A stretch of 64,000 nucleotides of DNA from Sporosarcina jeotgali (GTDB taxonomy: Bacteria; Bacillota; Bacilli; Bacillales_A; Planococcaceae), in contig NZ_CP116341.1 of assembly GCF_033304595.1 (NCBI RefSeq), positions 663,001 through 727,000 on the forward strand. The letters run 5' to 3'. Positions 8,645 through 17,069 of the stretch are shown in pieces. Within the stretch, counting starts at the first letter, position 1; every line of letters begins with the position of its first letter. The notes under the pieces were generated by a model. It saw nothing but the letters and a program-made list of their open reading frames with translations. It had not been told where the DNA came from and ran no database searches. A program made the position numbers and the translations under genes.

Positions 8645-9538
8645 GTGCGATTAAACATTAAAGGAAAAGTTCTGTCTGCTATTCTAGTAGTTGCGGCAGT
8701 TATTCTACTATCTGAATTAGTTATTGCGAATAAGACCGACAAGGCAACAGCCACTTTACATATGACTCCACTGGAACCATTACCAGTTTCATTTGAACCG
8801 ATTGAAGGTTTTGCGGATTCCCCATTGAGGCAGTCAATTCTTTTAAAAGAGAGACAAGAGAAAGAGATTGCGCGAAAAGAAGCAGTTGCTAAGCAAAATG
8901 AAATTGATCAACAAGAGAAAACGATTTATCTAACATTTGATGATGGCCCTTCAGCTGTTGTGAACCAATTGTTAGACATTTTAGGTGATTACCAGATGAC
9001 AGCGACGTTCTTCATGTTAGGGCCCCACATGAAGGAGCATTCCAAATCTGTAATTCGCATGAAGAATGAAGGTTTCGGACTGGGCTTGCATGGAGTAACC
9101 CATGACGCAGGCAAGATTTATAGCAGTGCGTCTGCCCCGGCAGATGAAATGATCGAGGATCGCAAAATACTTGAAGATGTGACAGGTGTACACTCTAACC
9201 TAATCCGGCTGCCTTACGGGAGCATTCCATATTTAACGGAAGATATGCGGTTTTTATTGGACAAAAATGATTTTCAGGTCTGGGATTGGAATATCGATAG
9301 CCGCGACTGGGAACTAAAGGATCGGCGCTATGTCCAGCATACCAAGCAGGCCATTGATCAGTATATCGAGGCGGGAGTTACTCCTGTCGTGCTGCTGCAT
9401 GATAAACCCCATACAATCGAATACTTGCCAGAGCTGCTGTCTTATATTAAAAAGCAAGGCTATCACACAAAAGTGTTAACCAATGAACAACCGCCCGTAA
9501 CCTTTCAATGTAACGGACGCTGTCACTCGATCAGCTGA
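8645..9538 (+). CDS. Membrane-anchored polysaccharide deacetylase (NodB domain, CE4)
   Basis: Predicted peptidoglycan or polysaccharide N-deacetylase outside the membrane. One N-terminal hydrophobic segment (about residues 9-28) acts as signal anchor. NodB motifs are complete: TFDDGP (97-102), HxxxH (149-153), RLPYG (188-192), DWNIDSRDW (about 214-222) and LLHD (250-253), so the metal-binding Asp-His-His set and the catalytic Asp are present. The GTG at 8645 is chosen because GAAGGGAG lies 10 nt upstream; the upstream ATG at 8582 has none. The C-terminus has an unusual CNGRCH pair of cysteines. A YkyA-like lipoprotein gene follows 30 bp downstream, suggesting a two-gene unit acting at the wall. 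The exact substrate (GlcNAc or MurNAc) cannot be read from the sequence. Confidence 0.9.
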   Translation: MRLNIKGKVLSAILVVAAVILLSELVIANKTDKATATLHMTPLEPLPVSFEPIEGFADSPLRQSILLKERQEKEIARKEAVAKQNEIDQQEKTIYLTFDDGPSAVVNQLLDILGDYQMTATFFMLGPHMKEHSKSVIRMKNEGFGLGLHGVTHDAGKIYSSASAPADEMIEDRKILEDVTGVHSNLIRLPYGSIPYLTEDMRFLLDKNDFQVWDWNIDSRDWELKDRRYVQHTKQAIDQYIEAGVTPVVLLHDKPHTIEYLPELLSYIKKQGYHTKVLTNEQPPVTFQCNGRCHSIS

Positions 9539-9568
9539 TTTATAGGATGAGGCAAGGAGGGATTTAAG

Positions 9569-10207
9569 TTGAAACGTATAGGTTTTTTCGTAATGATTGC
9601 AAGTTTATTTACAGTGCTTACTGGATGTCAAACCGATAAAAAGGAAGCGGCGGAGATCCATAAAAAAATAGAAGATTCAGCAGTGTTAGAAGAGAAATTC
9701 GCTGAAAATCAAAAAGAGTTGGCGGCCAGCAGAAAAAAAGTCAACGAGAGCAATCAAAAGATACTCGGACTTAAAAGCACTGAAGCGGCGGCAATAAAAC
9801 AAACGATAAATAATCAAGAGATTTCAACCGAAAGGCGTGAACTGGACGAAGCACAGGAAAACTTCCAGAACGCGTATGCTGCACTCATGACTATTGATGA
9901 AAACATTAAGCTAATTAAGGACAAAGATGAGAAGAAGTTGGCAACTAATGTCATGACACTCATGAAGGACCGTAAAAAGCTGATGGACAGCTACTTTGAT
10001 ATCTATCAAATGCAATTGAACTCACAGAGTAAATTCTTCGATAATCTTGAACAAGGGAATTTTCAACTGGATACACTGGAAGAACAGGTCGAAACCATAA
10101 ACGACGAAAGTAAAAAAATGCACGATGTTGCCGAACAAGTGAATCAGGTGACGAAAAACTATAACGAAGTGAAGAGTAAGTATTTTGAGATGGCTGGATT
10201 GAGTTAA
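9569..10207 (+). CDS. YkyA-like putative cell-wall-binding lipoprotein
   Basis: A 212-residue secreted lipoprotein. The signal peptide ends in the lipobox LTGC, giving Cys20 as the lipidation site. The rest is almost wholly charged helix with long coiled-coil character (residues about 22-200), rich in Lys, Glu, Gln and Asn, as in the YkyA family of Bacillus. The TTG start at 9569 is preceded by AAGGAGGG at 7-nt spacing. It follows the deacetylase gene by 30 bp and ends at a strong bidirectional hairpin. The molecular role is unknown; attachment to the outer face of the membrane is inferred from the lipobox. Confidence 0.85.
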   Translation: MKRIGFFVMIASLFTVLTGCQTDKKEAAEIHKKIEDSAVLEEKFAENQKELAASRKKVNESNQKILGLKSTEAAAIKQTINNQEISTERRELDEAQENFQNAYAALMTIDENIKLIKDKDEKKLATNVMTLMKDRKKLMDSYFDIYQMQLNSQSKFFDNLEQGNFQLDTLEEQVETINDESKKMHDVAEQVNQVTKNYNEVKSKYFEMAGLS

Positions 10208-10227
10208 GAAAAAGAGATTTCACATTC

Positions 10228-10452
10228 TTAATTCCGTATAAAAAGCACCTTGATCCCATTAATAACTATCGGATCGAGGTGTTTTTTAGTCTGCGGTTTT
10301 GTTGAATGGAAATTAGTTTGACTGCTGTACTTCTGAGGTTCAAAGCTCCTCTTAATTAGGCGATTAATCAGCAGCAATAAGCCAAGCAATACAATTAAAA
10401 CAAATATATAATGCTGGAAATGATGATTATTTCTTTTGTTCGTTACATCCAC
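10228..10452 (-). CDS. Possible 74-residue single-pass membrane protein (weak)
   Basis: The ORF starts at a GTG without a convincing ribosome site and encodes one strong hydrophobic helix (about residues 14-32, rich in Val, Leu and Ile) followed by a basic tail. The last 15 codons lie inside the hairpin that terminates the lipoprotein gene, which argues against it. No family recognised; kept only because the membrane helix is clear. Confidence 0.25.
   Translation of the reverse strand: MDVTNKRNNHHFQHYIFVLIVLLGLLLLINRLIKRSFEPQKYSSQTNFHSTKPQTKKHLDPIVINGIKVLFIRN
10241..10287. terminator. Terminator after the YkyA-like gene
   Basis: AAAGCACCTTGATCC paired with GGATCGAGGTGTTTTTT across a 14-nt loop. 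Confidence 0.88.
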
Positions 10453-10575
10453 CGTGCATTTTTAATTGCGACAAATCCATTTAAGATGCAACAAAAAACA
10501 CGATTATCTTAAATGCATTTCAATTTAATGATATAGTCAGTCTATTAATTATTTTTAACTAGAGGAGTGGCGACT

Positions 10576-11865
10576 ATGGGTGCACCGGATAATTTGTTTA
10601 CAAAACTGATTGCGGAATACGATGAGTCTCTCTCGCGCAATGGAATTAGTGGCAGAAGAATTGCAGAACGTTTAAGTGCATTGTCGGAAATCGGAAAGAC
10701 TGAAGAGGGCGGTGTGACCCGTCCTGGTTTCTCAGCTGAAGAAAAGCAGGCCAAAGAGACCGTGCAGGGATGGATGAAAGCTGCTGGACTGGATGTAAGA
10801 TCAGATGGCGCCGGAAATGTTATCGGTCGATTGAATGGATCTGAAGAGAATAAGACGATCATGTCTGGCTCCCATGTGGACAGTGTTCCGAATGGCGGGA
10901 ACTTTGATGGACCGTTAGGAGTGATTGCTGCGCTGGAGGTTGTGGAAGCGTGGAAGGAAACCGGTTATCAACCAAGGCAGCCCTTTGAAGTCGTAATTTT
11001 TTCAGATGAAGAAGGAACACGTTTCGGTGCGGGTTTGACAGGCAGCCATGCGATGGCTGGCCATTTGACGGCGGATGAAACGGACTTGTTAAAAGACAAA
11101 GATGGCAAATCATTTGAAACGGTTATCGAAGAATATGGCAGTTCGATGCAAGGGGTTTGGGACGCAAAACGGGACTTGAAGGATGTCGAATTGTTTGTTG
11201 AACTTCATATCGAGCAAGGGAAATTACTTGAGAAGAACGGGGTGTCTGTTGGTGTTGTGCGAGGAATAGCAGGCCCTGTTTGGATGACGGTTGCATTTGA
11301 AGGCGAAGCAGGACATGCCGGCAATACGCCAATGGACGATCGTAAAGATTCATTGGTCGCAGCGAGTCATTTTGTTCATGCGATTTCCTCATTGCCCCGC
11401 CAGTTCAGTGAAACTGCAGTCGCAACCGTTGGGAAATTGAATGTCTATCCAAACGGCATTAATGTCATCCCGCAGAAAGTTGAGCTGACAGTTGATATAC
11501 GTGACATACATGAAGAGAAACGCAATGCGCTGGTCGACGCAATCATAGAATCGGCAAAAGAAGCGGCGAGTACCCATAACGTACATGCAGATTACCAGCA
11601 GACGCTCGCTGTTGAACCTTTGCTAATCCAAGAAAAACTGGTGGAAGATATGAAGGAGTCTATCACAAAATTCGGATTCGAACCAATGGAGCTGATGAGC
11701 GGGGCCGGTCATGATTCGATGGTCATCGGACGGGAAATTCCTGCAGCAATGTTATTTGTTCAAAGCAAGAAAGGAATCAGTCATAATCCTGAAGAATGGA
11801 CCGATTTAAAAGACTGCGTACTTGGCATACATGTTTTAAAAGACTTCATCGAAAGTCAGATGTGA
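10576..11865 (+). CDS. M20-family N-carbamoyl-L-amino-acid hydrolase / allantoate amidohydrolase
   Basis: Cytosolic dimetal amidohydrolase of the AmaB/HydC/AllC group, which removes a carbamoyl group from amino-acid or ureide substrates. Visible metal ligands are the His and bridging Asp in GSHVDSVPNGGNFDGPLG, the Glu pair in SDEEGTRFG, His in ELHIEQGK and the final His in SGAGHDSM. The 429 residues match the family (about 410-430). The ATG at 10576 sits 8 nt after GAGGAG; the in-frame GTG at 10567 is inside that site. It is a monocistronic gene with a very strong hairpin downstream. No hydantoinase or purine-degradation gene is adjacent, so carbamoyl amino acid versus allantoate cannot be settled. 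Confidence 0.9.
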   Translation: MGAPDNLFTKLIAEYDESLSRNGISGRRIAERLSALSEIGKTEEGGVTRPGFSAEEKQAKETVQGWMKAAGLDVRSDGAGNVIGRLNGSEENKTIMSGSHVDSVPNGGNFDGPLGVIAALEVVEAWKETGYQPRQPFEVVIFSDEEGTRFGAGLTGSHAMAGHLTADETDLLKDKDGKSFETVIEEYGSSMQGVWDAKRDLKDVELFVELHIEQGKLLEKNGVSVGVVRGIAGPVWMTVAFEGEAGHAGNTPMDDRKDSLVAASHFVHAISSLPRQFSETAVATVGKLNVYPNGINVIPQKVELTVDIRDIHEEKRNALVDAIIESAKEAASTHNVHADYQQTLAVEPLLIQEKLVEDMKESITKFGFEPMELMSGAGHDSMVIGREIPAAMLFVQSKKGISHNPEEWTDLKDCVLGIHVLKDFIESQM

Positions 11866-11906
11866 TTGTAATTCTACTAAAACGAAATTCAGTTGATATC
11901 AATAGA

Positions 11907-11956
11907 AAACGATCCGATTTCAGAGGATGGATCCTTCTGAAATCGGATCGTTTTTT
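11907..11956. terminator. Strong bidirectional terminator
   Basis: About 20-bp nearly perfect stem (AAAACGATCCGATTTCAGA and complement) with T-run, between convergent genes ending at 11865 and 11987. Confidence 0.93.
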
Positions 11957-11986
11957 AAATGGTTGCGTTAACTAGTACTGTATTCT

Positions 11987-12364
11987 TTACTTTTCATAGG
12001 TCTTGAAGATTTCACCCGCGATGCCCATCGCCTGAACAGCCTTTGGGAATCCAACATACCCTGCACACTGGATGATAAGTTCAATAATTTCTTCTTGAGT
12101 CATTCCGATTCTCAAGGAAGCATGGATATGGACTTTTAACTGGTCAAATGCACCTTGTGTTAGAAGTGTTGTCAAAGTGATATATTCGCGCTGCACAAGA
12201 GTTAACGCATTCCTCCCATAAAGATCACCGAATCCGAAAGATACAATCATATCCCAGAAGTCAGGTGAAATTTCTTGAATGTGCCGCATCCCGGATTGGA
12301 CTTCTTGTGAAAAAAGTTCCTCCATTACTTGTGTTCCTTTTTCGTAGCGGTTGTTAGTTTCCAT
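11987..12364 (-). CDS. Carboxymuconolactone decarboxylase (CMD) family protein
   Basis: A 125-residue CMD/AhpD-fold protein. The conserved pattern is visible: RNALTLVQREYITLTTLLTQ, then HIHASLRIGMTQEEIIELI and GFPKAVQAM. There is no CxxC pair, so it is not an AhpD-type peroxidase; the closer relatives are gamma-carboxymuconolactone decarboxylase-like proteins. The ATG at 12364 is preferred over that at 12403 because GGGGAG lies 8 nt upstream, leaving only 1 nt after the upstream stop. It is the last gene of a minus-strand unit after a ThDP enzyme and so is probably translationally coupled to it. The reaction is not known. Confidence 0.85.
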   Translation of the reverse strand: METNNRYEKGTQVMEELFSQEVQSGMRHIQEISPDFWDMIVSFGFGDLYGRNALTLVQREYITLTTLLTQGAFDQLKVHIHASLRIGMTQEEIIELIIQCAGYVGFPKAVQAMGIAGEIFKTYEK

Positions 12365-12365
12365 A

Positions 12366-14000
12366 TCATTGTCTCCCCATCGTAGGTGGAATTTCGTTTT
12401 CATCGACTAGGGCCTCGATGACGAATGGCTTATTTATTTTCTGGATTGTGGTTAGTGCTCTTTGGATGGCCTCAACAATGTCTAAGGGTGTATGGCAAGT
12501 AATTGCCTCTAGTCCCATCGATTCTGCAAATTTAGTGGTGTCAAGTGGAGTTTCATAGATTCCTCCAATAGATGTACCAATCATTTTCCTCATGCCTTTT
12601 TCAACCATATCCAGCCGGCCGTTATTAACGACGATGAATAGTACAGCTGAATCGTAATTGTAGGCAGTGGACAACTCTGTTCCATGCATGAACATGCACC
12701 CGTCCCCAACTAAGCAGACAATAAGTTTTTCAGGCGCTGCAAGTTTTGCCCCGATGGCATATCCGATTCCGTTTCCCATTGCACCAAAGATGTCATCAAA
12801 GAAGAACGTGCCGGGTTTGTAAATATCAAAGTGTTGGATACCGTAGAACGAATGACTGCCATCATCTCCGAATACAATTGCTTCTTCAGGAAGCGCATTC
12901 CGCATTGCTTTCAGCACTTGGATTGCAGACATGCGCTTCCCAGTAGCATTCTCTTCCAATGGATGCAAATCAATTTTTGATAAAAACACGTCGCTATCTG
13001 TCTGTGGAATGTCTTTCAAAATCGTCGTCAAGTTCGATCTGATATCCCCAAGAATCGGAGTCGTTTCAACAGGAATCGATTTGCCGATAAATGTAGGATT
13101 GTAGTCAAAATGAAGAATGTGTTCAGGATACATCGCTTCTGTTAAGCCTGCGATCGACATGTCGCTCAGTTGTGAACCGATGACGATAAGTAAATCTACT
13201 CCGTCATTGAAATACGCGGATGCTTCAGGAGTTCCCCCTAGTCCGAACGCACCTAGGGAAAGTGAGTGATTGGAAGGGAATGTGCCTTTTCCTCCTGGCG
13301 TCGTAATAACGGGAATCTTCCAATGCTCCGCAAGATGTTGTACTTCTTCGTAGGATTTACTGGAATGAACACCTTTTCCGAGGAATAGCAGAGGGCGCTT
13401 TGCTTCAGACAGCCGCTTCGCCACTTCACCTGTGTGCAGTGAAATCAGTTCTTGAGATCTCGGAAATTCAAGTAGAAACGGTTCAATCTCTTCCAGTAAA
13501 ATATCGAATGGAACGGAGAGATGCACAGGACCTTTCACAGCGGAGATTGCTTTTTCAAGAGCATGCTGCAAGTACGGTTTCAAAAGGTCACCCCGTTCCA
13601 CACGAGCACTGAACTTTGTTACGGATTGAAACATGGCTGTTAGATCCGTTCCGAAAATACTTGAGTCTTGTCCCATCGCTTTCCCTGTATCTTTCATAGA
13701 AGGATGACCGGTTAGGAGCAACAAAGGAATGTTAGAGGCTTTCGCCTGACCTGCGGCGGAAAGCAAGTTGGTTCCGCCCGGTCCGGATGTTCCGATTGCT
13801 ACCCCGATCGTTTCATTCATCAATGAATATCCTGCAGCTTCGTAGCCTGCTGCACCTTCGTGTTTACTCAGAACAAATTCCAGTTCATAACGTAAGAGTT
13901 CGAAAAGAATGGGGGAGATGGCTTTCCCCGGAATACCGAATACATGGTGAATCCCCCAATGTTTAAAGTTTTCTACTAAAACGGTCGAAACTTTCTTCAT
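12366..14000 (-). CDS. Thiamine diphosphate-dependent enzyme of the acetolactate synthase/pyruvate oxidase family
   Basis: A 544-residue three-domain ThDP enzyme. The N-terminal PYR domain has the activating Glu in SKHEGAAGYEAAG. The C-terminal domain has the ThDP motif GDGCMFMHG ending about 28 residues later in VVNN. The central domain has a GKGVHSSKSYEEVQHL segment. It differs clearly from the true IlvB at 33735 (GIPGKAISPI in place of [10 protein letters not shown]) and has no small-subunit gene beside it, so it is probably not a biosynthetic acetolactate synthase. It lies 23 bp after the GGDEF-EAL gene and 1 bp before the CMD gene. The substrate is unknown; a 2-keto acid decarboxylase, ligase or oxidase role is inferred. 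Confidence 0.87.
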   Translation of the reverse strand: MKKVSTVLVENFKHWGIHHVFGIPGKAISPILFELLRYELEFVLSKHEGAAGYEAAGYSLMNETIGVAIGTSGPGGTNLLSAAGQAKASNIPLLLLTGHPSMKDTGKAMGQDSSIFGTDLTAMFQSVTKFSARVERGDLLKPYLQHALEKAISAVKGPVHLSVPFDILLEEIEPFLLEFPRSQELISLHTGEVAKRLSEAKRPLLFLGKGVHSSKSYEEVQHLAEHWKIPVITTPGGKGTFPSNHSLSLGAFGLGGTPEASAYFNDGVDLLIVIGSQLSDMSIAGLTEAMYPEHILHFDYNPTFIGKSIPVETTPILGDIRSNLTTILKDIPQTDSDVFLSKIDLHPLEENATGKRMSAIQVLKAMRNALPEEAIVFGDDGSHSFYGIQHFDIYKPGTFFFDDIFGAMGNGIGYAIGAKLAAPEKLIVCLVGDGCMFMHGTELSTAYNYDSAVLFIVVNNGRLDMVEKGMRKMIGTSIGGIYETPLDTTKFAESMGLEAITCHTPLDIVEAIQRALTTIQKINKPFVIEALVDENEIPPTMGRQ

Positions 14001-14023
14001 GGCCGACTCTCTCCCTATCTCAA

Positions 14024-16240
14024 TTAGTGGTGCAAGTAGATGTTCTCAATTTCAGAAGCAGGCAGTGGCTTATTGAAGAAAAAGCCTTGTGTGATATCGC
14101 AATTATGATGTTTTAGGAAGTCCAGCTGTGCTTGAGTTTCAACACCTTCAGCAATCACTTCTTTTTGAAGATTGTGCGCGAGTGTAATTGTAGCAATCAC
14201 AATAATGGCATCATTCACATCGTTCATCAGTTCACTGACAAATGATTTGTCGATTTTAATATAATCAATCGGGAAGTTTTTAAGATAGTTCAGTGAGCTG
14301 TATCCTGTTCCAAAATCATCAATACTTATGCCCACGCCCAGTTTTTTTAACTCTTTCAGGACATGGATGGAGTATTCGTATTCCATCGCCATATTCTCTG
14401 TGATTTCAATGACAAGGTATTTCGGATTAAGGGCTGTGAGCTCCAACACTTCTTCTACGTAAGAAATGAGATTTCGAGTCAAGAATTGCTGAGTCGACAA
14501 GTTCACTGAAATTTTGACAGGTGCCATTCCGGCATCTTGCCACTTTTTGTTCTGAATACAGGCTTCGCTTATGACCCATTCACCAATTTGAGTAATTAAC
14601 CCATTTTCCTCAGCAAGTCTGATGAAACGTCCGGGGGCAAGTAATCCTAATCGCGGATGCTCCCAGCGAATCAATGCTTCGAATCCAATTAATGCCCCGG
14701 ATACATTATGGATTTGAGGTTGATAATGCAAAACGAATTCTTGGTTATCCAGGGCATTGCGCAATTCGATTTCCAAGACGGATTCAGCAATCATTTCGTC
14801 AGATAAGTCACTCGTATGAACGACGAACTGGTTTTTTCCTTTAGCCTTTGCTTGATACATGGCGTTATCCGCATAAACCAAAAACTTTTCCATGGATAAT
14901 GGAGTATCCGGATATATCGCAACTCCAATACTAGCAGTCGTGTACAATTCTTTGTGATTCACCAGAAATGGATCGTGGAACAGCTTGAGTATTTCTTCTG
15001 CTTTTTGTATGACATAGCTTGGACTGTCAAAATCGGTTAAAAGGAAAATGAATTCATCGCCGCCCATTCGTGCCAGGATGTCATTTTTTCCAAGGCAGCG
15101 GGATAAACGTTCGCTAACCCGCTGGAGCAACTCATCCCCGTAATAATGTCCGAAGTTGTCGTTAATGATTTTAAAGCGATCTAAGTCAATGAATAGCAAA
15201 GCCAGTTTGCGAGGATGTCCCGTATTAATGTCCTGAATAATGGTTTCCATTGTATTTTGAATGGATCTTCTGTTCGGCAGATGAGTTAAATCATCGTGGT
15301 AAGCCAGATAGTTATACTTTTCCTGCAGTAAATATCGATTCGATATATCCCTGAACTGCCCGAACGCACCGATCATTTTGTCATTCTCAAAAATCGGCTG
15401 AGCATCAAATAAGCACACGACTTGCTGCCCAGAATCATCGATGAATTTTATTTCCTCGTTGTTGAAGATTTTACCTTCACGCAGCACCTCTTTGAAATAC
15501 TTTCCAGTGAGAGGTGAATCGAATATATTCCGGCCGACAACGGATTCCCTGCTGTTATTAGATATTTTTTCAGCGAAGTCATTGAACTCCGTTGTAATGC
15601 CGTTTTCATCTGTAATGACAATCCCATTACGAGTTCTTTTTAACATAATCTGATTCATAATATTGAGCTTGCGATTCTGCTTACGAAGCAATAATTCACG
15701 CTCAATTGAATCGACAACCTGTGCAAGCATAGAAAGGTAAAGGGGATTTTGGAACCCGATCGGCATCATAATTGAAATGCTTCCAAGGAGATTGTTTTCA
15801 TCTGTATTGTGAAAAGCCGTCCCATAACACGCGATATCATGGAGAGGCGAATGATAGTGCTGATCGCCAATGATGCTGATTGGATGCATCTGCTGCAGGG
15901 ATAGGCTGACTACATTTGTTCCTGTATCTTCTAAAGTGAATTGCGCACCGAGCCTGATACCGAATTGATCACTCATCGCTTTGATGCTTTCATCTCCTTC
16001 AAATAAGAGGAGGTATCCATTTTCATCGGAAACGACGACTAAAATGGGTGTCCCTTTTAATGAGTTCAATAACTTATTTGAGAAGAAGCTGACAACTGAC
16101 AAGATCTCGCTATATGCCTTTTTTTTCTCTTCAAACTGAGCCGTACTCAAAAAGTGCTTCGGGGCAGATAATTCATTTTGATCCATCCCGGCCTTTTTAC
16201 ACATTTCATTGGCTGCTGCAATGTAGTGGGGGTCTGACAT
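14024..16240 (-). CDS. GAF/PAS sensor with GGDEF and EAL domains (c-di-GMP turnover)
   Basis: A 738-residue soluble signalling protein. Residues about 1-195 resemble the GAF-type sensor domain of sigma-54 activators such as AcoR/DhaR. A PAS domain (about 205-310, GIVITDENGITTEFND) follows, then GGDEF (about 320-480) with an intact MGGDEF near 390, then EAL (about 490-735) with EALIRW near 520, ITEN, DDFGTGYSS, KIDKSF and AEGVET. Both catalytic motifs look complete, so it may both make and degrade c-di-GMP. The ATG at 16240 is chosen for its GGAGGAG at 8 nt; the upstream ATG at 16285 lacks one. It is first in a unit with the ThDP enzyme and CMD genes, an unusual pairing. Confidence 0.93.
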   Translation of the reverse strand: MSDPHYIAAANEMCKKAGMDQNELSAPKHFLSTAQFEEKKKAYSEILSVVSFFSNKLLNSLKGTPILVVVSDENGYLLLFEGDESIKAMSDQFGIRLGAQFTLEDTGTNVVSLSLQQMHPISIIGDQHYHSPLHDIACYGTAFHNTDENNLLGSISIMMPIGFQNPLYLSMLAQVVDSIERELLLRKQNRKLNIMNQIMLKRTRNGIVITDENGITTEFNDFAEKISNNSRESVVGRNIFDSPLTGKYFKEVLREGKIFNNEEIKFIDDSGQQVVCLFDAQPIFENDKMIGAFGQFRDISNRYLLQEKYNYLAYHDDLTHLPNRRSIQNTMETIIQDINTGHPRKLALLFIDLDRFKIINDNFGHYYGDELLQRVSERLSRCLGKNDILARMGGDEFIFLLTDFDSPSYVIQKAEEILKLFHDPFLVNHKELYTTASIGVAIYPDTPLSMEKFLVYADNAMYQAKAKGKNQFVVHTSDLSDEMIAESVLEIELRNALDNQEFVLHYQPQIHNVSGALIGFEALIRWEHPRLGLLAPGRFIRLAEENGLITQIGEWVISEACIQNKKWQDAGMAPVKISVNLSTQQFLTRNLISYVEEVLELTALNPKYLVIEITENMAMEYEYSIHVLKELKKLGVGISIDDFGTGYSSLNYLKNFPIDYIKIDKSFVSELMNDVNDAIIVIATITLAHNLQKEVIAEGVETQAQLDFLKHHNCDITQGFFFNKPLPASEIENIYLHH

Positions 16241-16678
16241 TCTATCAATCTCCTCCTTCTTCTCATGGTGAGTATAAGGATACACATGAGGCTAGAGTAC
16301 AAAATATAGTAAATACGTATTATTACGAATAATCCATTAGTTATAATTTAACACAAAAATTTAACCAATCATAGTTGATCGGTACTTAATCTAATGCTTT
16401 AAAACAAGGCAATATGTCAAGCGTTTCTTAGAAATATGAATAACCTTTTTATCGTATGCTGCTTTTCCTTATACATGAGCAAATAGAACCAATTGAATGA
16501 TTGTATGCTTCAAACAAAGAAAATAATGTTCGAAGACTTAAAACACGGACTCAGCTGAAAGATAAGAATGAGGAGGTATCGGATCTCGTTACACAAACAA
16601 ATCACTCTATAAAACTTTATCACACATCGCCTAATCATGAATACACTGTCAGAGAGAACTGGAACTGGAGGAGATCGA
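16241..16678. other. Intergenic region between divergent GGDEF-EAL and PepSY genes
   Basis: AT-rich near 16300-16450, where the minus-strand promoter of the GGDEF-EAL unit should lie. An AGGAGGT at 16571-16577 looks like a ribosome site, but no start codon follows at usable distance. No convincing ORF or hairpin seen. Confidence 0.45.
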
Positions 16679-16936
16679 TTGACAAATCAGAATTGGGCGG
16701 AGCCGAATTCCTACTGGGCAAATCATTGGCAAAATCCTCAATACCGTATGATTTCTATGGAGGAAGCAATGGTGATTGCCCTGCGGCAAGTGCCAGGGAA
16801 TGTAGTTAAAGCAGAATTGGAATATGATCATGGTGCAGTCATCTATGAAATTGAAGTCCGGGCCAATAATGGTCAAAAGTATGAAGTGAAAGTGGATGCA
16901 ATCACTGGAAATGTCTTGAGAGTGAAACTTGATTAG
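16679..16936 (+). CDS. Small soluble PepSY-domain protein
   Basis: An 85-residue protein with one PepSY domain at about residues 25-85: SMEEAMVIALRQVPG, then YEIEVRANNGQKYEVKVDAITGNVL, which is the standard PepSY pattern. The TTG at 16679 is chosen because GGAGGAG ends 5 nt upstream; the ATG at 16637 has no ribosome site. There is no signal peptide or membrane helix, unlike most PepSY proteins, so it may act in the cytosol. An N-terminal Trp/Asn-rich stretch (NWAEPNSYWANHW) is unusual. PepSY domains are thought to regulate peptidases or bind peptides; the specific role here is unknown. Confidence 0.8.
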   Translation: MTNQNWAEPNSYWANHWQNPQYRMISMEEAMVIALRQVPGNVVKAELEYDHGAVIYEIEVRANNGQKYEVKVDAITGNVLRVKLD

Positions 16937-16938
16937 TG

Positions 16939-16977
16939 AAGGTAGCTACTGCGCGATATGGGCGGTAGCTATCTTTT
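16939..16977 (+). terminator. Terminator of the small PepSY gene
   Basis: GAAGGTAGCTAC paired with GTAGCTATCTTTTC (one G-U pair) across a 15-nt loop, followed by T-rich sequence. Confidence 0.7.
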
Positions 16978-17069
16978 CTTAATATCTGGATTTATTTAGA
17001 GACTCGAAGGGTATAGTATAATTGCAGTTACTAAATACGTTAGCCTATGTACAAAGGAGATCCTTACAA

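Noticed and set aside
12366..14000. Reading the ThDP enzyme as a second biosynthetic acetolactate synthase
   Set aside because: The N-terminal motif differs from IlvB, there is no small-subunit gene, and the context is with signalling and CMD genes. The true ilvB is at 33735.
16501..16809. 102-residue plus-strand ORF overlapping the PepSY gene
   Set aside because: No ribosome site, composition is random-like, and it overlaps the clear PepSY frame that has a GGAGGAG site and a domain match.
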